Assembly: GCF_030068615.1 (NCBI RefSeq)
Contig: NZ_JASJOC010000001.1
Coordinates: 620,001-684,000, forward strand
DNA from: Halostagnicola sp. A-GB9-2
GTDB lineage: Archaea > Halobacteriota > Halobacteria > Halobacteriales > Natrialbaceae
Direction of reading: 5' to 3'
Length of the DNA: 64,000 nt
The first letter of the stretch is position 1, and each line of letters begins with the position of its first letter. A program made the position numbers and the translations under genes. Under the pieces are notes generated by a model. The model had not been told where the DNA came from. It worked only from the letters and a program-made list of their open reading frames with translations, and made no database searches. Shown piece after piece: positions 53,181 to 62,477 of this stretch.

Positions 53181-53200
53181 TACTCAGGTTCGAATGAGTA
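53181..53200. promoter_or_regulatory. TACTC-N10-GAGTA dyad upstream of ppsA
   Basis: A perfect 5-bp inverted repeat 61-80 bp upstream of the ppsA start. The arms equal those of the TrmB motif, but the spacing (11 bp between TACT and GAGTA) is longer than the reported 7-8. Confidence 0.4.
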
Positions 53201-53385
53201 TCTCCACTGACTGGCGCTGTGTGTGCCTGGCGGCAGTATGTAGTAACTCCGGATTCGGCGGAGAATGCCGTTCTCATTTGCACAGTTCGGGGGCTTGCGC
53301 TTGCTACATGTCATTCCCTTCCAATCGGTCTGTCAACTGATTGGTATCCCACAGCGATTATACAACTCGAGTTACTGTTCACCGT

Positions 53386-54552
53386 ATGGACCTCTCTAAC
53401 GCCGCCAAGTGGACGCTGTTCAACCGGCTGATCACGGCCGGAGCGATGCTCTTTGGAACCGCCATAGCCGTCTTCGGATTCGTGCTGGGATTTTGGGGAT
53501 CGATCGAAACGTTGCTTATCGACGGAAACGTCCAAACTGCGGTCGAAAGTGCGAATCCGGTGATTACGCTCGCACTCGCGGCTCTCGGCTTTCTCGTCTG
53601 GCAGATCGGCAAGACGTACGCGCTCTTCTGGTCGCTCCCTCGAGCGTCCGGCAGAGCCGCGGCCAAGCGCTTCGACCACGGTCGTCTCAAGAGCGAGGTC
53701 GTCGAAGCGCTCGACGAGCGGTTAGCGGAGATGGAAGAGGACGTCGCGGAAACTCGTCGAAGCGTCCAGGAGCTCAAGCGCTCCGAACACGCCGCCGCGT
53801 TCGACGAACGCGAGGTCCTCGAGTCGGAAATCGACCAGCGAACGGAGTCGGTTGGTACTCAGCAGGCGACCCCCTCGTCGGACCGGTCGTCCGAACGGAC
53901 CGCTACCGAGTCGGAGGCCACAACCCAAACGCGGGCCGAGGAACAGGCATCGGCGGCCGACCAGCAGGCGGCGCGAACCGACGATGAGAACCCTCGAGAC
54001 GACGATTCGGGACAGTCGGGGCAGTCGTCCGAGCGCCAGACACAGGCGACAGATACCCAGCGACGGACGACTGGAACTCAATCGCAGACGGCCGGGACGC
54101 AATCGCAGACAACTGGTTCCCAATCACAAACGACTAGTTCGGAATCAGCCTCGAGTACCCCCGAGGCAACCCAGCCAACGACACGAGGTACCGAGCGATC
54201 GACAAGCGAGGAACAGACGGAATCGACCGCGCGGCCACAACCTCGATCGGCCGGAAACAATCAATTGGGCGAAGACAACCAACCCGCCGACAACAACCGA
54301 GCGCTCGAAGACAGGGGTACCCGGTCTTCCTCGAGCGAGTCGCCGGACTCGGGATTCGAATTCTCGACCCCCGAGGATTCGGAAGCCGACCAAGTTTCGG
54401 GGCAATCAACGACGCCGTCCCAACCAGATCAGTCACCGACCGACCACGAACGTTCGTCCACGGAATCATCAACAGACAGTGTTGCTCGATCCGAAACGGA
54501 CGACACCGACGAAGACGATCAATCGTCGGACGCGGAGGACCCGCTCGCCTGA
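53386..54552 (+). CDS. membrane protein with coiled coil and Gln/Thr/Ser-rich repeat tail
   Basis: A 388-residue protein. Two membrane segments occur at about residues 13-38 and 60-80. Residues about 95-150 form a charged coiled coil (KSEVVEALDERLAEMEEDVA). The remaining about 230 residues are low complexity, rich in Gln, Thr, Ser and acidic residues, with repeats GTQSQTA/GTQSQTT/GSQSQTT near residues 230-250. No enzyme domain. The tail probably stays disordered and could be a scaffold; side of membrane unknown. ATG 53386 is chosen. Confidence 0.75.
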   Translation: MDLSNAAKWTLFNRLITAGAMLFGTAIAVFGFVLGFWGSIETLLIDGNVQTAVESANPVITLALAALGFLVWQIGKTYALFWSLPRASGRAAAKRFDHGRLKSEVVEALDERLAEMEEDVAETRRSVQELKRSEHAAAFDEREVLESEIDQRTESVGTQQATPSSDRSSERTATESEATTQTRAEEQASAADQQAARTDDENPRDDDSGQSGQSSERQTQATDTQRRTTGTQSQTAGTQSQTTGSQSQTTSSESASSTPEATQPTTRGTERSTSEEQTESTARPQPRSAGNNQLGEDNQPADNNRALEDRGTRSSSSESPDSGFEFSTPEDSEADQVSGQSTTPSQPDQSPTDHERSSTESSTDSVARSETDDTDEDDQSSDAEDPLA

Positions 54553-54856
54553 TACGGACTGCTGTCAGTCATTGCCGGTACAACCGCGACCGCCCTGTGG
54601 TTGCAACGGTTGACTCGCTTCGCTCCTCCACCGAGGCTCGTCTCACACGGTTCGACTCACCACCGGTAAATCGTTACAACAGACCGTATGACAACGGTTC
54701 AGTACTTTCGGATACGAGCCGGGCAAATAAGCATCGTCCCGCGTGAATCAGCAACGTTCCGGACGGATCAAAATAGATTTCGACGGAATCGATTCGAACT
54801 GAATCGACTCGCTCCGACGAACAAGTGACACTCTTCTCGTCGACTCTCCGCGATAC
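54553..54856. other. non-coding gap between convergent genes
   Basis: About 300 bp without a supportable ORF. CGATTC (54790-54795) pairs with GAATCG (54801-54806), a short hairpin that may lie in the 3' ends of either transcript. No repeat or RNA gene seen. Confidence 0.45.
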
Positions 54857-55768
54857 TCAGGCCTCGAGAATGTCGTCGTCTTTTGTGGGGGGAACCGCGA
54901 GCGTTCCCTCGAGGATCGTCACCGCCTCACCCCCCACCTGCACAGAGTCGTCCACGCGGACGCCGACGGTTCCCGCGCGATCGACGAAATGACCCTGTTC
55001 GAACACGCACTCGTCGGGGAACGGATCAAGCGCTTCGTACTCCGCGAGGTACGCACCGACGGCCCCGCTCGCGGTTCCCGTGACGGGATCTTCGGGAACG
55101 CCCGCTCCCGGCGCGAACATACGCCCGTGGAGGGTCGATTCGCTCTCGAGCGTGTCGAAGGTGAACAGGTAAACACCCGTCGCCTCAACCTCGTCGGTGA
55201 GCGCCTCTATTTTCGCCATATCCGGCTCTACACCGCTAAGATCCGAAAGGTAGGTGGTAGGAACCGCGAGAAACGGAAGACCGGTCGAGGCGACCGCCAG
55301 AGGAAGGTCCGCGCTGGCCCCTTCGAGGCCTGTCTGCTCGACGCCCAGCGCGTCTGCGATGCGGTCATAGCCCACGTCAACCTCCCGGATCGTCGGCTCG
55401 TCCTGAGTCATCCAGACCGTGCCGTCGGGTTCGATCTCCATCTCGAGGACGCCCACGTTCGTCTCGAGGGTCGTCGTTCCGTGCTCGAGAACGCCATTCT
55501 CGTGAAGGTGGCCCAATGTGCCGATGGTCGCGTGCCCGCAGAGGTCGACCTCCTGAGTCGGGGTGAAGTAGCGGATTCGGTAGTCGGCGTCGTCGCTTTC
55601 GGTGAGAAAAGCCGTCTCGCTGACGGCCATTTCGGCGGCGATCGACTGCATCTGGTCGTCGGAGAGCCCGTTCGTGTTGGGGATCACGCCAGCGGGGTTG
55701 CCGGTGAGCGGTTCGTCGGTGAAGGCGTCGACCTGATAGACGTTGACCGTCCGCGCCTCGTCGTTCAT
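54857..55768 (-). CDS. PhzF-family isomerase-like protein
   Basis: A 303-residue protein with two similar halves, the PhzF/diaminopimelate-epimerase-like fold. N-terminal YQVDAFTDEPLTGNPAGV and the catalytic acid in MAVSETAFLTES are typical; later YFTPTQEVDLCGHATIGT and PVTGTASGAVGAYL are conserved. Family members catalyse isomerisation or epimerisation; the substrate here is unknown and phenazine synthesis is not implied. ATG 55768 gives MNDEARTVNVYQVDAFT. It is 97 bp downstream of thiC on the same strand. Confidence 0.88.
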   Translation of the reverse strand: MNDEARTVNVYQVDAFTDEPLTGNPAGVIPNTNGLSDDQMQSIAAEMAVSETAFLTESDDADYRIRYFTPTQEVDLCGHATIGTLGHLHENGVLEHGTTTLETNVGVLEMEIEPDGTVWMTQDEPTIREVDVGYDRIADALGVEQTGLEGASADLPLAVASTGLPFLAVPTTYLSDLSGVEPDMAKIEALTDEVEATGVYLFTFDTLESESTLHGRMFAPGAGVPEDPVTGTASGAVGAYLAEYEALDPFPDECVFEQGHFVDRAGTVGVRVDDSVQVGGEAVTILEGTLAVPPTKDDDILEA

Positions 55769-55865
55769 GCCGGGGCCAACGTGACAGGGGGCAATAGTCG
55801 TGACGACGGCGTGGGGAGGTGGCACGCGCGACGATCGGTGGAAGCGGTTACTCCCGAGGAAGCAG

Positions 55866-57362
55866 TTACTCTTCCGACGATGTCCGACCCCGACCCCCGG
55901 TGGTCGAGTCCGTCCGGCGAGACTCGAGTTCGCCGCCGTCGGTCGCCGTCACGCTCTCTGCATCTGCTTCGAATCGCTCTACGGCCTCGGCATCGTGGGT
56001 TCCGACCGGCGGCAGGTTTACCTCCGCGGCCGGGGAGTTCTCGAGGTCGGTGTTTCGCTCGAGGTCCTTCATCTCACCATCCTCGCGCGCATCTTGATCG
56101 ATCCGCATCGAACAGAAGTCGACGCCGCACATCGAACAGAAGCGAGCTTCCTTGTAGTTGTCCTCGGGAAGCGTCTGGTCGTGAGCAGACTGCGCGCGTT
56201 CGGGGTCGAGCGCAAGTGAGAACTGTTCGCGCCAGTCGAAGGCGTATCGGGCTTCGGAAAGGGCGTCGTCCCAATCTCGAGCGCCCGGTCGGTCGTTCCC
56301 GACGTCGCCCGCATGGGCGGCGATCCGGTAGGCCGCGAGGCCGTCTCGGACGTCCTCCTCGTCGGGGAGCCCGAGATGTTCTTTAGGAGTTACATAACAG
56401 AGCATCGCCGCGCCCTCCTGTGCGGCCATCGCGGCACCGATCGCGCTCGTGATGTGATCGTAGCCGGGCGCGATGTCGGTCACCAGCGGCCCGAGGACGT
56501 AAAACGGCGCGCCGTCACAAACGTCCTGCTGGCGCTCGACGTTCTCCGCGATTTTGTTCATCGGGACGTGTCCCGGTCCTTCGACCATCACCTGCACGCC
56601 GTGATCCCAGGCGCGTCGCGTCAGTTCGCCCAGCGTGTCGAGTTCGGCGTACTGGGCCTCGTCGCAAGCGTCGGCGATACATCCCGGCCGGAGGCTATCG
56701 CCGAGGCTGAAGGTGACGTCGTGCTCGAGGAAAATCTCACAAATTTCGTCGTAGACCTGAAACAGAGGGTTCTGCTCGCCGCGGTCTTCCATCCACTTGG
56801 CCATGATCGAGCCGCCACGGGAGACGATCCCCGTTTTTCGCCCCTCGGTCAGCGGCAGGTGCTCGGCGAGGATGCCGGCGTGGATCGTCATGTAGTCGAC
56901 GCCCTGTTCGGCCTGCTTTTCGATCACCTCGAGGAGAAGTTCCGGCGTCAGTTCCTCGGGACTGCCGGCGCGTTTGACGGCCTCGTAGAGGGGCACTGTC
57001 CCGATCGGCACCGGCGAGTGTTCGACGTTCGCCTCGCGGATTCGGTCGAGATCGGAACCAGTTCCGAGATCCATCACCGTGTCCGCTCCGTGGTGGACGG
57101 CCGCGTGGAGCTTCTCGAGTTCCTCCTCGAGATCGCTCGTGGTCTCGCTGTTGCCGATGTTCGCGTTGACCTTCGTCGAGAACTCGCGGCCGATGATCAT
57201 CGGATCGAGCGTCTCGTGGTTGACGTTCGCCGGGATCACGGCCTGTCCCTCGGCGACCTGCTCTCGAACGAACTCGGGATCGCGGTTCTCTCGCTCGGCG
57301 ATGCGTCTCATCGCGGGTGTTATCGTGCCGTTGCGGGCGGCCTGAATCTGGGTCGTCGTCAT
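55866..57362 (-). CDS. thiC: phosphomethylpyrimidine synthase
   Basis: A 498-residue radical SAM enzyme that turns aminoimidazole ribotide into the pyrimidine of thiamine. The C-terminal cluster motif is [11 protein letters not shown] (Cx2Cx4C), with the family blocks [29 protein letters not shown] and [12 protein letters not shown]. After residue about 440 a haloarchaeal acidic tail of 55 residues is added. The TATA element lies 24-32 nt before the ATG, so the mRNA is leaderless and has no room for a riboswitch. Confidence 0.96.
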   Translation of the reverse strand: MTTTQIQAARNGTITPAMRRIAERENRDPEFVREQVAEGQAVIPANVNHETLDPMIIGREFSTKVNANIGNSETTSDLEEELEKLHAAVHHGADTVMDLGTGSDLDRIREANVEHSPVPIGTVPLYEAVKRAGSPEELTPELLLEVIEKQAEQGVDYMTIHAGILAEHLPLTEGRKTGIVSRGGSIMAKWMEDRGEQNPLFQVYDEICEIFLEHDVTFSLGDSLRPGCIADACDEAQYAELDTLGELTRRAWDHGVQVMVEGPGHVPMNKIAENVERQQDVCDGAPFYVLGPLVTDIAPGYDHITSAIGAAMAAQEGAAMLCYVTPKEHLGLPDEEDVRDGLAAYRIAAHAGDVGNDRPGARDWDDALSEARYAFDWREQFSLALDPERAQSAHDQTLPEDNYKEARFCSMCGVDFCSMRIDQDAREDGEMKDLERNTDLENSPAAEVNLPPVGTHDAEAVERFEADAESVTATDGGELESRRTDSTTGGRGRTSSEE

Positions 57363-57364
57363 CG

Positions 57365-57394
57365 ATAACTAGGTTATATTACTAGATTATAAAT
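57365..57394. promoter_or_regulatory. thiC promoter with imperfect dyad
   Basis: On the minus strand ATTTATAAT (57386-57394) is the TATA element. A dyad ATAACTAG...CTAGATTAT (57366-57373 and 57382-57390) covers the sequence from the TATA to nearly the start codon, well placed for a repressor. Confidence 0.5.
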
Positions 57395-57593
57395 CTGGTG
57401 TGGCGGTTGCGTACCGTTTGAGTGGAACGCACAGCTGCGAATGGGGCAAATCTCTCAGATTCGGCTGATGCATCGAGACGGGCTAAGAGCGCTCGTATCA
57501 GTTCAGGTCCCAGTCGGTGTGAAACAGTTGTGGAAAAAGAAACAACAGACTACTAACTGGATAATGATATGACTAGTTCCGCTCTTGACTGGT

Positions 57594-59498
57594 GTGACAA
57601 CGTGGAAACGACGATCTATACTGGCGACCTGTGCAGCACTGTCGACCGGCGGCGCGCTCGCATCGGCCGGTTCGACGGCCGCGAACGGGGCGACGGAGTC
57701 GGTGGGGACCTCCTCGAGTTCGGTCGCAGTCGGCGATCCGCCGGGCTGGTCCTCGGCTCTCGGAAACGCGGGGAACTCTCGGTACCTGCCCCTCGAGGGC
57801 GAGTTCCCGAAACCGGACACCGAAGCCTGGCGGTACGACGAGGCCGCGCTTCCAGACAGCAAATCACACGATGATACAGAGAAGTTGAATATCGCCGTCG
57901 TCGACGGGATGGCCTACGTCGGGACGGACGACGGCGAACTCCACGCGCTCGAGGCTGACGAAGGAACGGTCGCGTGGCGGACGGACGTCGAGATGAGTAG
58001 TCGACCGACCGTACTTGGCGGAACGATTTATCTCAGCGGGGAGAACCACGTGACTGCGCTCGATGCCGCGGACGGCACGGTAGAGTGGGAACGTGAGTTC
58101 GACGCGGGGGACTCAGAGATCACCAATCCAACGGCCGCGTACGGAGCGGTTTACGTCGTCGCCGGCGGAAGCCTCTACGCGCTCGAGGCCGACGACGGTT
58201 CGACTCGGTGGCATCGAGACGACGTCGACGTGGAGTCGGCCGACGAGGCGGACGGCGATCCCCAGCCGCGACCGTTCCAGGCCGAACCGGTCGCCGCCGG
58301 CCACGGCTTCGTCTACGCAATGACGGAGACGGGCGACCTCGGCGGAATCGCTGCGCTCGAGGGGGAGACCGGCGACGACGCGTGGGTTCTCGAGGCTATC
58401 GACCCCATTCGACCCATTTCGACCATCGTCGTGACATCGGACCGCGTCTTCACCCACCACCACATGATCGCCGATGACGTCGACAAGGTGTACCACCACG
58501 ATCCGAAAACGGGCGAGTTGAGTTTTTCGGAAGAGGCGTACACCAACATGCTCGATATAGTTGCAGCACCCGAACACTGTGTCACGATCGGGGTACATAG
58601 ACTCACCGGATACGAGTACGGTGCCGGCGAGCGCTGGTCGCACAGCGAGAGGGAGTACAGCTGGTTCACTTTCGGAAGATGTCTCATTGCCGGCGATACC
58701 GTAATCGCTACTCGGAGTAGTTTCGATCCCGAAACGATCCTCGGGTTGGACCTCGAGGACGGAACCGAACAATGGAGCCTCGAGTCTCCCCTCGGTTCGC
58801 TCGTCGCCGTCGACGAACGGACGATCTACATCCTCGAGCATAGCGACCTCCACGAGGATAGCGACCTGGTCGCGCTGCGCGCGTCAGACGCTGATCAGGA
58901 CGACGATGACGACCCGGACGACGATGACGATTCAGATGGCGAAGGCGAGCCGGACGATGGTGACGATTCAGATGGCGAAGACGAGCCGGACGATGGTGAC
59001 GATTCAGATGGCGAAGGCGAGCCGAACGACGATGACGATTCAGACGGCGAAGGCAAGCCGGACGACGGTAACGATTCAGACGATGGTGATGATTCAGACG
59101 GCGATGACGACAAGGAGTCTAACTGTGACTGCAAAGACGGTGATGACAGCGGGACCGGCGATGGAGACGGAACCGATGACGAAGAGAGTAGTTCGGACAC
59201 CGATAGCAGTGACGGTGGAAACGGTAGCGACGGTGAAAATGGTCCGGACAACGGGGACGAAGACGACGGCGGAACCGGCGGGGATGGCGGTTCCGAATCG
59301 GATGATGATGTGACCGAACCCGGAGAGGACGACGGCAACGAATCGGATGATGATCCGACCGAATCCGGAGAGGACGACGACAATATGCCCGGCTTCACGA
59401 CCGGCGCTGGCGTCGTCAGCGGTGCCCTCGGCCTCGAGTGGCTCCGCCGTAAGGCCAGCACGGACGAGTCGATCGGCGTCGAGGAATCGACCGAGTAA
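57594..59498 (+). CDS. secreted PQQ-like beta-propeller protein with acidic repeat stalk
   Basis: A 634-residue protein. Tat-type signal TTWKRRSILATCAALSTGGA; residues about 95-430 contain repeated beta-propeller blades (VYVVAGGSLYALEADDGSTRW, AYVGTDDGELHALEADEGTV). From residue about 440 to 590 an Asp/Glu/Gly/Ser stalk with 12-residue repeats follows. The end shows PGFTTGAGVVSGALGLEWLRRK, a PGF-CTERM-like sorting signal, but with an extra tail. GTG 57594 is chosen for MTTWKRR; TTG 57585 is the alternative. Ligand unknown. Confidence 0.8.
   Translation: MTTWKRRSILATCAALSTGGALASAGSTAANGATESVGTSSSSVAVGDPPGWSSALGNAGNSRYLPLEGEFPKPDTEAWRYDEAALPDSKSHDDTEKLNIAVVDGMAYVGTDDGELHALEADEGTVAWRTDVEMSSRPTVLGGTIYLSGENHVTALDAADGTVEWEREFDAGDSEITNPTAAYGAVYVVAGGSLYALEADDGSTRWHRDDVDVESADEADGDPQPRPFQAEPVAAGHGFVYAMTETGDLGGIAALEGETGDDAWVLEAIDPIRPISTIVVTSDRVFTHHHMIADDVDKVYHHDPKTGELSFSEEAYTNMLDIVAAPEHCVTIGVHRLTGYEYGAGERWSHSEREYSWFTFGRCLIAGDTVIATRSSFDPETILGLDLEDGTEQWSLESPLGSLVAVDERTIYILEHSDLHEDSDLVALRASDADQDDDDDPDDDDDSDGEGEPDDGDDSDGEDEPDDGDDSDGEGEPNDDDDSDGEGKPDDGNDSDDGDDSDGDDDKESNCDCKDGDDSGTGDGDGTDDEESSSDTDSSDGGNGSDGENGPDNGDEDDGGTGGDGGSESDDDVTEPGEDDGNESDDDPTESGEDDDNMPGFTTGAGVVSGALGLEWLRRKASTDESIGVEESTE
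58914..59057 (+). repeat. 36-bp tandem repeats in the stalk of the propeller protein
   Basis: Four consecutive 36-bp units (58914-58949, 58950-58985, 58986-59021, 59022-59057) encode DDxDDSDGExEP-type 12-residue repeats, followed by a decaying fifth unit. Units 2 and 3 differ at a single base, indicating recent copying. Confidence 0.9.
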
Positions 59499-59752
59499 GG
59501 GCTCTCGAGGCCGGCGAACTGAGCTGCCGACAACTGCCGAACTCGTCGACCACATTCTCGCCTCGGTCACTGTATTCGGGTCTCTCCCATCCAGTTATTG
59601 ACAAAGTTTAGGTAAATACTCGGTCATTGCGTTCCATCATCTATCTGTACTGATCGCGATTTTCATTCTCAAAACTGCATACGGAAACCGTGCTACGTTC
59701 TACTGGTACCGACGGTGGTCCGCGTCTCGAGTCTTACTCGAGCAAACCCCAA

Positions 59753-60091
59753 TTACTCGAGCAGATCCTCCCTAACCCGACACCCACAGGGGTACGCGTT
59801 GTGGTGGGTCGGAACGAGTTGAACGACCGCGGTGACCGGGAGCCCACACTGGGGACACTCGGGATGTGCCGACGGCACCTCGTCGGTGACTCGAGCACCC
59901 AGATTCGTCACGACGAGCGAGACGCCATGAACCTCGAGGCGGACCTCGACCGCACTTCCACCCGATTCGATCAATCGGGCGAGTGCCTCGGGATCGAACT
60001 CGCTGGCGAGTTGGTAGGAATCTCGAGGGATTCCCTGCTTCTCGAGGGTCCGAACGATATCCACGACCAAATCGTCCGTCGGCGGGGTCAT
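59753..60091 (-). CDS. HalOD1-like protein with C-terminal zinc ribbon
   Basis: A 112-residue protein. Residues about 6-70 (DLVVDIVRTLEKQGIPRDSY, LASEFDPEALARLIESG and VEVRLEVHGVSLVVTN) follow the helix-strand order of the HalOD1 domain. Then CPQCG (79-83) and PCGC (101-104) make a possible zinc site. The combination is unusual; I am fairly sure of the gene, less of the family. No operon partner. Confidence 0.55.
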   Translation of the reverse strand: MTPPTDDLVVDIVRTLEKQGIPRDSYQLASEFDPEALARLIESGGSAVEVRLEVHGVSLVVTNLGARVTDEVPSAHPECPQCGLPVTAVVQLVPTHHNAYPCGCRVREDLLE

Positions 60092-60214
60092 CGCTTGTAC
60101 TCACCTCCAAGCGCGTGAGTCGTAACTGACAGCGCGTATGCGCCAGCGAGCGATAGTTGACTTCGATTCGTCTGTCGGACGGGATGTTTAAGCCCGCGGA
60201 GAAGTAATCCAATC

Positions 60215-60349
60215 ATGGCAACCGATCCAATGCGCGATTGGAAGCCACGTCTCGGGTGTCACTACCACCCGGGGCATTTCAAATACGAACGCCCCCGTGC
60301 GCGGAGTGTGTGGCTTCCATTTGCTGTTGCATCCTGTATTGTCATATAA
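60215..60349 (+). CDS. possible 44-residue small protein with leaderless promoter
   Basis: A short ORF MATDPMRDWKPRLGC... ending in a hydrophobic segment (VWLPFAVASCIVI). It holds CHYHPGH, a Cys/His cluster that could bind metal. TTTAA at 60187-60191 lies 24-28 nt before the ATG, the right place for a leaderless transcript. No family is recognised and the length is small, so it may also be a remnant. Confidence 0.35.
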   Translation: MATDPMRDWKPRLGCHYHPGHFKYERPRARSVWLPFAVASCIVI

Positions 60350-60429
60350 CTATTGTTTTCGAGCAGGAATAATGTTGTCTCGAGACGAGAATAGATGTCG
60401 ACGAAAACGAATTGGCACTAGGTTCGCCT

Positions 60430-60960
60430 TCAATCAGAACACACACGAGCGTCCCCATCACCCTCGAGGAACTGTAACTCAACTGTCGCGCGTGTCGGAG
60501 GACTAGTCATTCTCCGATGCCACACGTTCATGATGACTCTGTTTTCGTAGGGGTCACTGAGTTCGTCCGGCCACTCTTCGAATGGAAAACGAAAGACGAA
60601 CCGGTCTCCATCGATCTCGCGTCGCGGGCACCAGCCCTTGAGATTCCCCTGTGGGGTAAACTCCACCGTTGATGCGCATATTGCGAGAAATTCGCTGTCC
60701 GAATCGAAATCCAGGTACTCTTCTATTTTATGTTCGTATGGTTCGATGTCGGTGTTCAGCGCATTTCTTGCCTCATCAGGTGTTGAAAATACGGCTGCTT
60801 CGAACTGTGAATCGTCCCACCGATCTTCTTCATCAGCAAAAATAGGCTCCTGTGTCGTCAATCCACGGAGACCTTGCGAAGACGGAAGACGGTCAAGACA
60901 ACCAGCAACTGTGAGGGAGACCCCTGTTGCGCCAGCAAGGAACGTTCGTCTGGAGGGCAT
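60430..60960 (-). CDS. Tat lipoprotein of unknown function
   Basis: A 176-residue protein. MPSRRTFLAGATGVSLTVAG followed by Cys is a Tat lipoprotein signal with the lipidated Cys at residue 21. The mature part (DSQFEAAVFSTPDEARNALN, YLDFDSDSEFLAICASTVEF) reads as a small alpha/beta domain; no family recognised. Its base composition is more AT-rich than the neighbours, suggesting recent arrival. It is anchored outside the membrane. Confidence 0.65.
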   Translation of the reverse strand: MPSRRTFLAGATGVSLTVAGCLDRLPSSQGLRGLTTQEPIFADEEDRWDDSQFEAAVFSTPDEARNALNTDIEPYEHKIEEYLDFDSDSEFLAICASTVEFTPQGNLKGWCPRREIDGDRFVFRFPFEEWPDELSDPYENRVIMNVWHRRMTSPPTRATVELQFLEGDGDARVCSD

Positions 60961-61139
60961 AGACACAAGTAGCTAATCAGCTCATATATCTATTTTGCCG
61001 AGTTTATATTGGATAGAATTTACTGGAGCAGTTGGGCCTCTGTTTGCTCCTACCACTGGAAAGAGCCAATCGACCAGACACTGATGCCGTAGACGGTAGA
61101 GCGGGCGCAACCTCCTGTTCAACACGCGGTCTTCCCGCC

Positions 61140-62477
61140 CTACGAACGACGGACGCGACCGCCCTGCAACTGAATGTCCAGCCCTTCACCCTCGTCGGCG
61201 GGAACCGACACCGTCGCCGTCACCTCCCCCTCAATCGCTTCGTTCGTCGCCCCCTCGAGGTCCTCTATCGAGAACGTCTGGCGGTCGTCGTTGACCTCGA
61301 GCCAGTACTCCCCGGCGTCGGTCGCGAGGACGGTAACCGTGACGGGGACGGACTCGCCCGAACGAGGGGGTTCGTCGAGCGTAATCGCGATGGGCTCGAG
61401 TTCGGCGTCGACGAACTCGAACTCGAGGGTTCGGTCGAAGGATGTCGTGTATATCGGGATCTCCTCGTCAACGAGGTCGCCGTTGCCGTCACTTTCACCG
61501 TCCGATTCTGGCTCGTCGGTGAGCAACTCGACGCCGAATTCGGCCTCGACGTTGTTGATCTTGTTCAAGATCGTCTGCTGTGACGAACCGCCAAAGAGCA
61601 AGCCGACGAGTTCGCCGTCGGCGGAAAAGACAGCTGAGCCGCTGTCTCCACCCTCGGACATGTAGCCCGCGATGAGCTGATCCCTGAACAGGACGGGGCC
61701 GTGTTCGCCGCCGAAGTTCACCCGGACGCTCGCGTTCGTCGACTCGAGTTCGGCGCTCGTGACGCCCGTCGTTCGGCCGCTCTTGGTCAGCGTCTCTCCC
61801 TGGAGGTCGTCGTAGTCCCCGCGTCGGATGGCCGTCGGCCACGACTCCTCGAGTTCGAACGCGGTTGTCGACTCGTCGTCGCGATTTACCGACCGCGCGG
61901 CGACGTCGACGAGCACGCCGTCGTCGATTGGCACGTAGCCCAGTAGTTCGCCGATTTCGTCCTCGTCCAGTTCACCGCCGTCCTGCGGCGAGGGCTGAAC
62001 GATCGGTTCGCCGAGTTCCGCGGCGTTCGAGCGGGCGTAGACGTGGTTATTCGAAAGCCGCACGAGGTCGCCGTCCTCGGCGTCGTCGCTCCAGGTCGCC
62101 GCCGACGTGTCCTCGACCCGGGCGGGGTACGGACCCGCCGTCGCCGCGGAGGATTCGGCATTGATCTCGCTGACGCCCGCGGGCACCGGTCGGTGGCGGT
62201 CCTGTCTGTCCTCTGCGGCATCAGGTTTCGGCTCGAGGACCGACAGCGCGTCGAAGCCGGTTCTTTCCTCGCCGTACCCACAGTCGACGACCTCGACGTT
62301 GATGTCGACGCCGTCGATGTCTTTGATGCGAGTCTTCACCTCGTCTTCGGGATCGAGTTCGTCGGGCGGAACCTTCTGTGAAACGTACACCGTCACGCTG
62401 TCCGCTCGCTCGTCGTAGTCGACGCCGATCACGTTCTCGCACTCGAGGAGGTACTCGTAGTCTCGCGTTGTTGGCAT
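61140..62477 (-). CDS. Nal1-like trypsin-fold serine protease, no signal peptide
   Basis: A 445-residue protein. The catalytic triad is H145 (LSNNHVYAR), D191 (VLVDVAAR) and S279 (EGGDSGSAVF), with TKSGRTTGVTSAELEST and GLLFGGSSQQTILNKI, which I recognise from the Nal1-like haloarchaeal proteases. An N-terminal domain of about 100 residues precedes the protease; a beta-sandwich-like domain (residues about 340-440) follows. There is no signal peptide, so it acts in the cytoplasm. Substrate unknown. Confidence 0.8.
   Translation of the reverse strand: MPTTRDYEYLLECENVIGVDYDERADSVTVYVSQKVPPDELDPEDEVKTRIKDIDGVDINVEVVDCGYGEERTGFDALSVLEPKPDAAEDRQDRHRPVPAGVSEINAESSAATAGPYPARVEDTSAATWSDDAEDGDLVRLSNNHVYARSNAAELGEPIVQPSPQDGGELDEDEIGELLGYVPIDDGVLVDVAARSVNRDDESTTAFELEESWPTAIRRGDYDDLQGETLTKSGRTTGVTSAELESTNASVRVNFGGEHGPVLFRDQLIAGYMSEGGDSGSAVFSADGELVGLLFGGSSQQTILNKINNVEAEFGVELLTDEPESDGESDGNGDLVDEEIPIYTTSFDRTLEFEFVDAELEPIAITLDEPPRSGESVPVTVTVLATDAGEYWLEVNDDRQTFSIEDLEGATNEAIEGEVTATVSVPADEGEGLDIQLQGGRVRRS

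Noticed and set aside
57363-57500. TPP riboswitch before thiC
   Set aside because: TATA position leaves no 5' leader and no THI-box core was seen.
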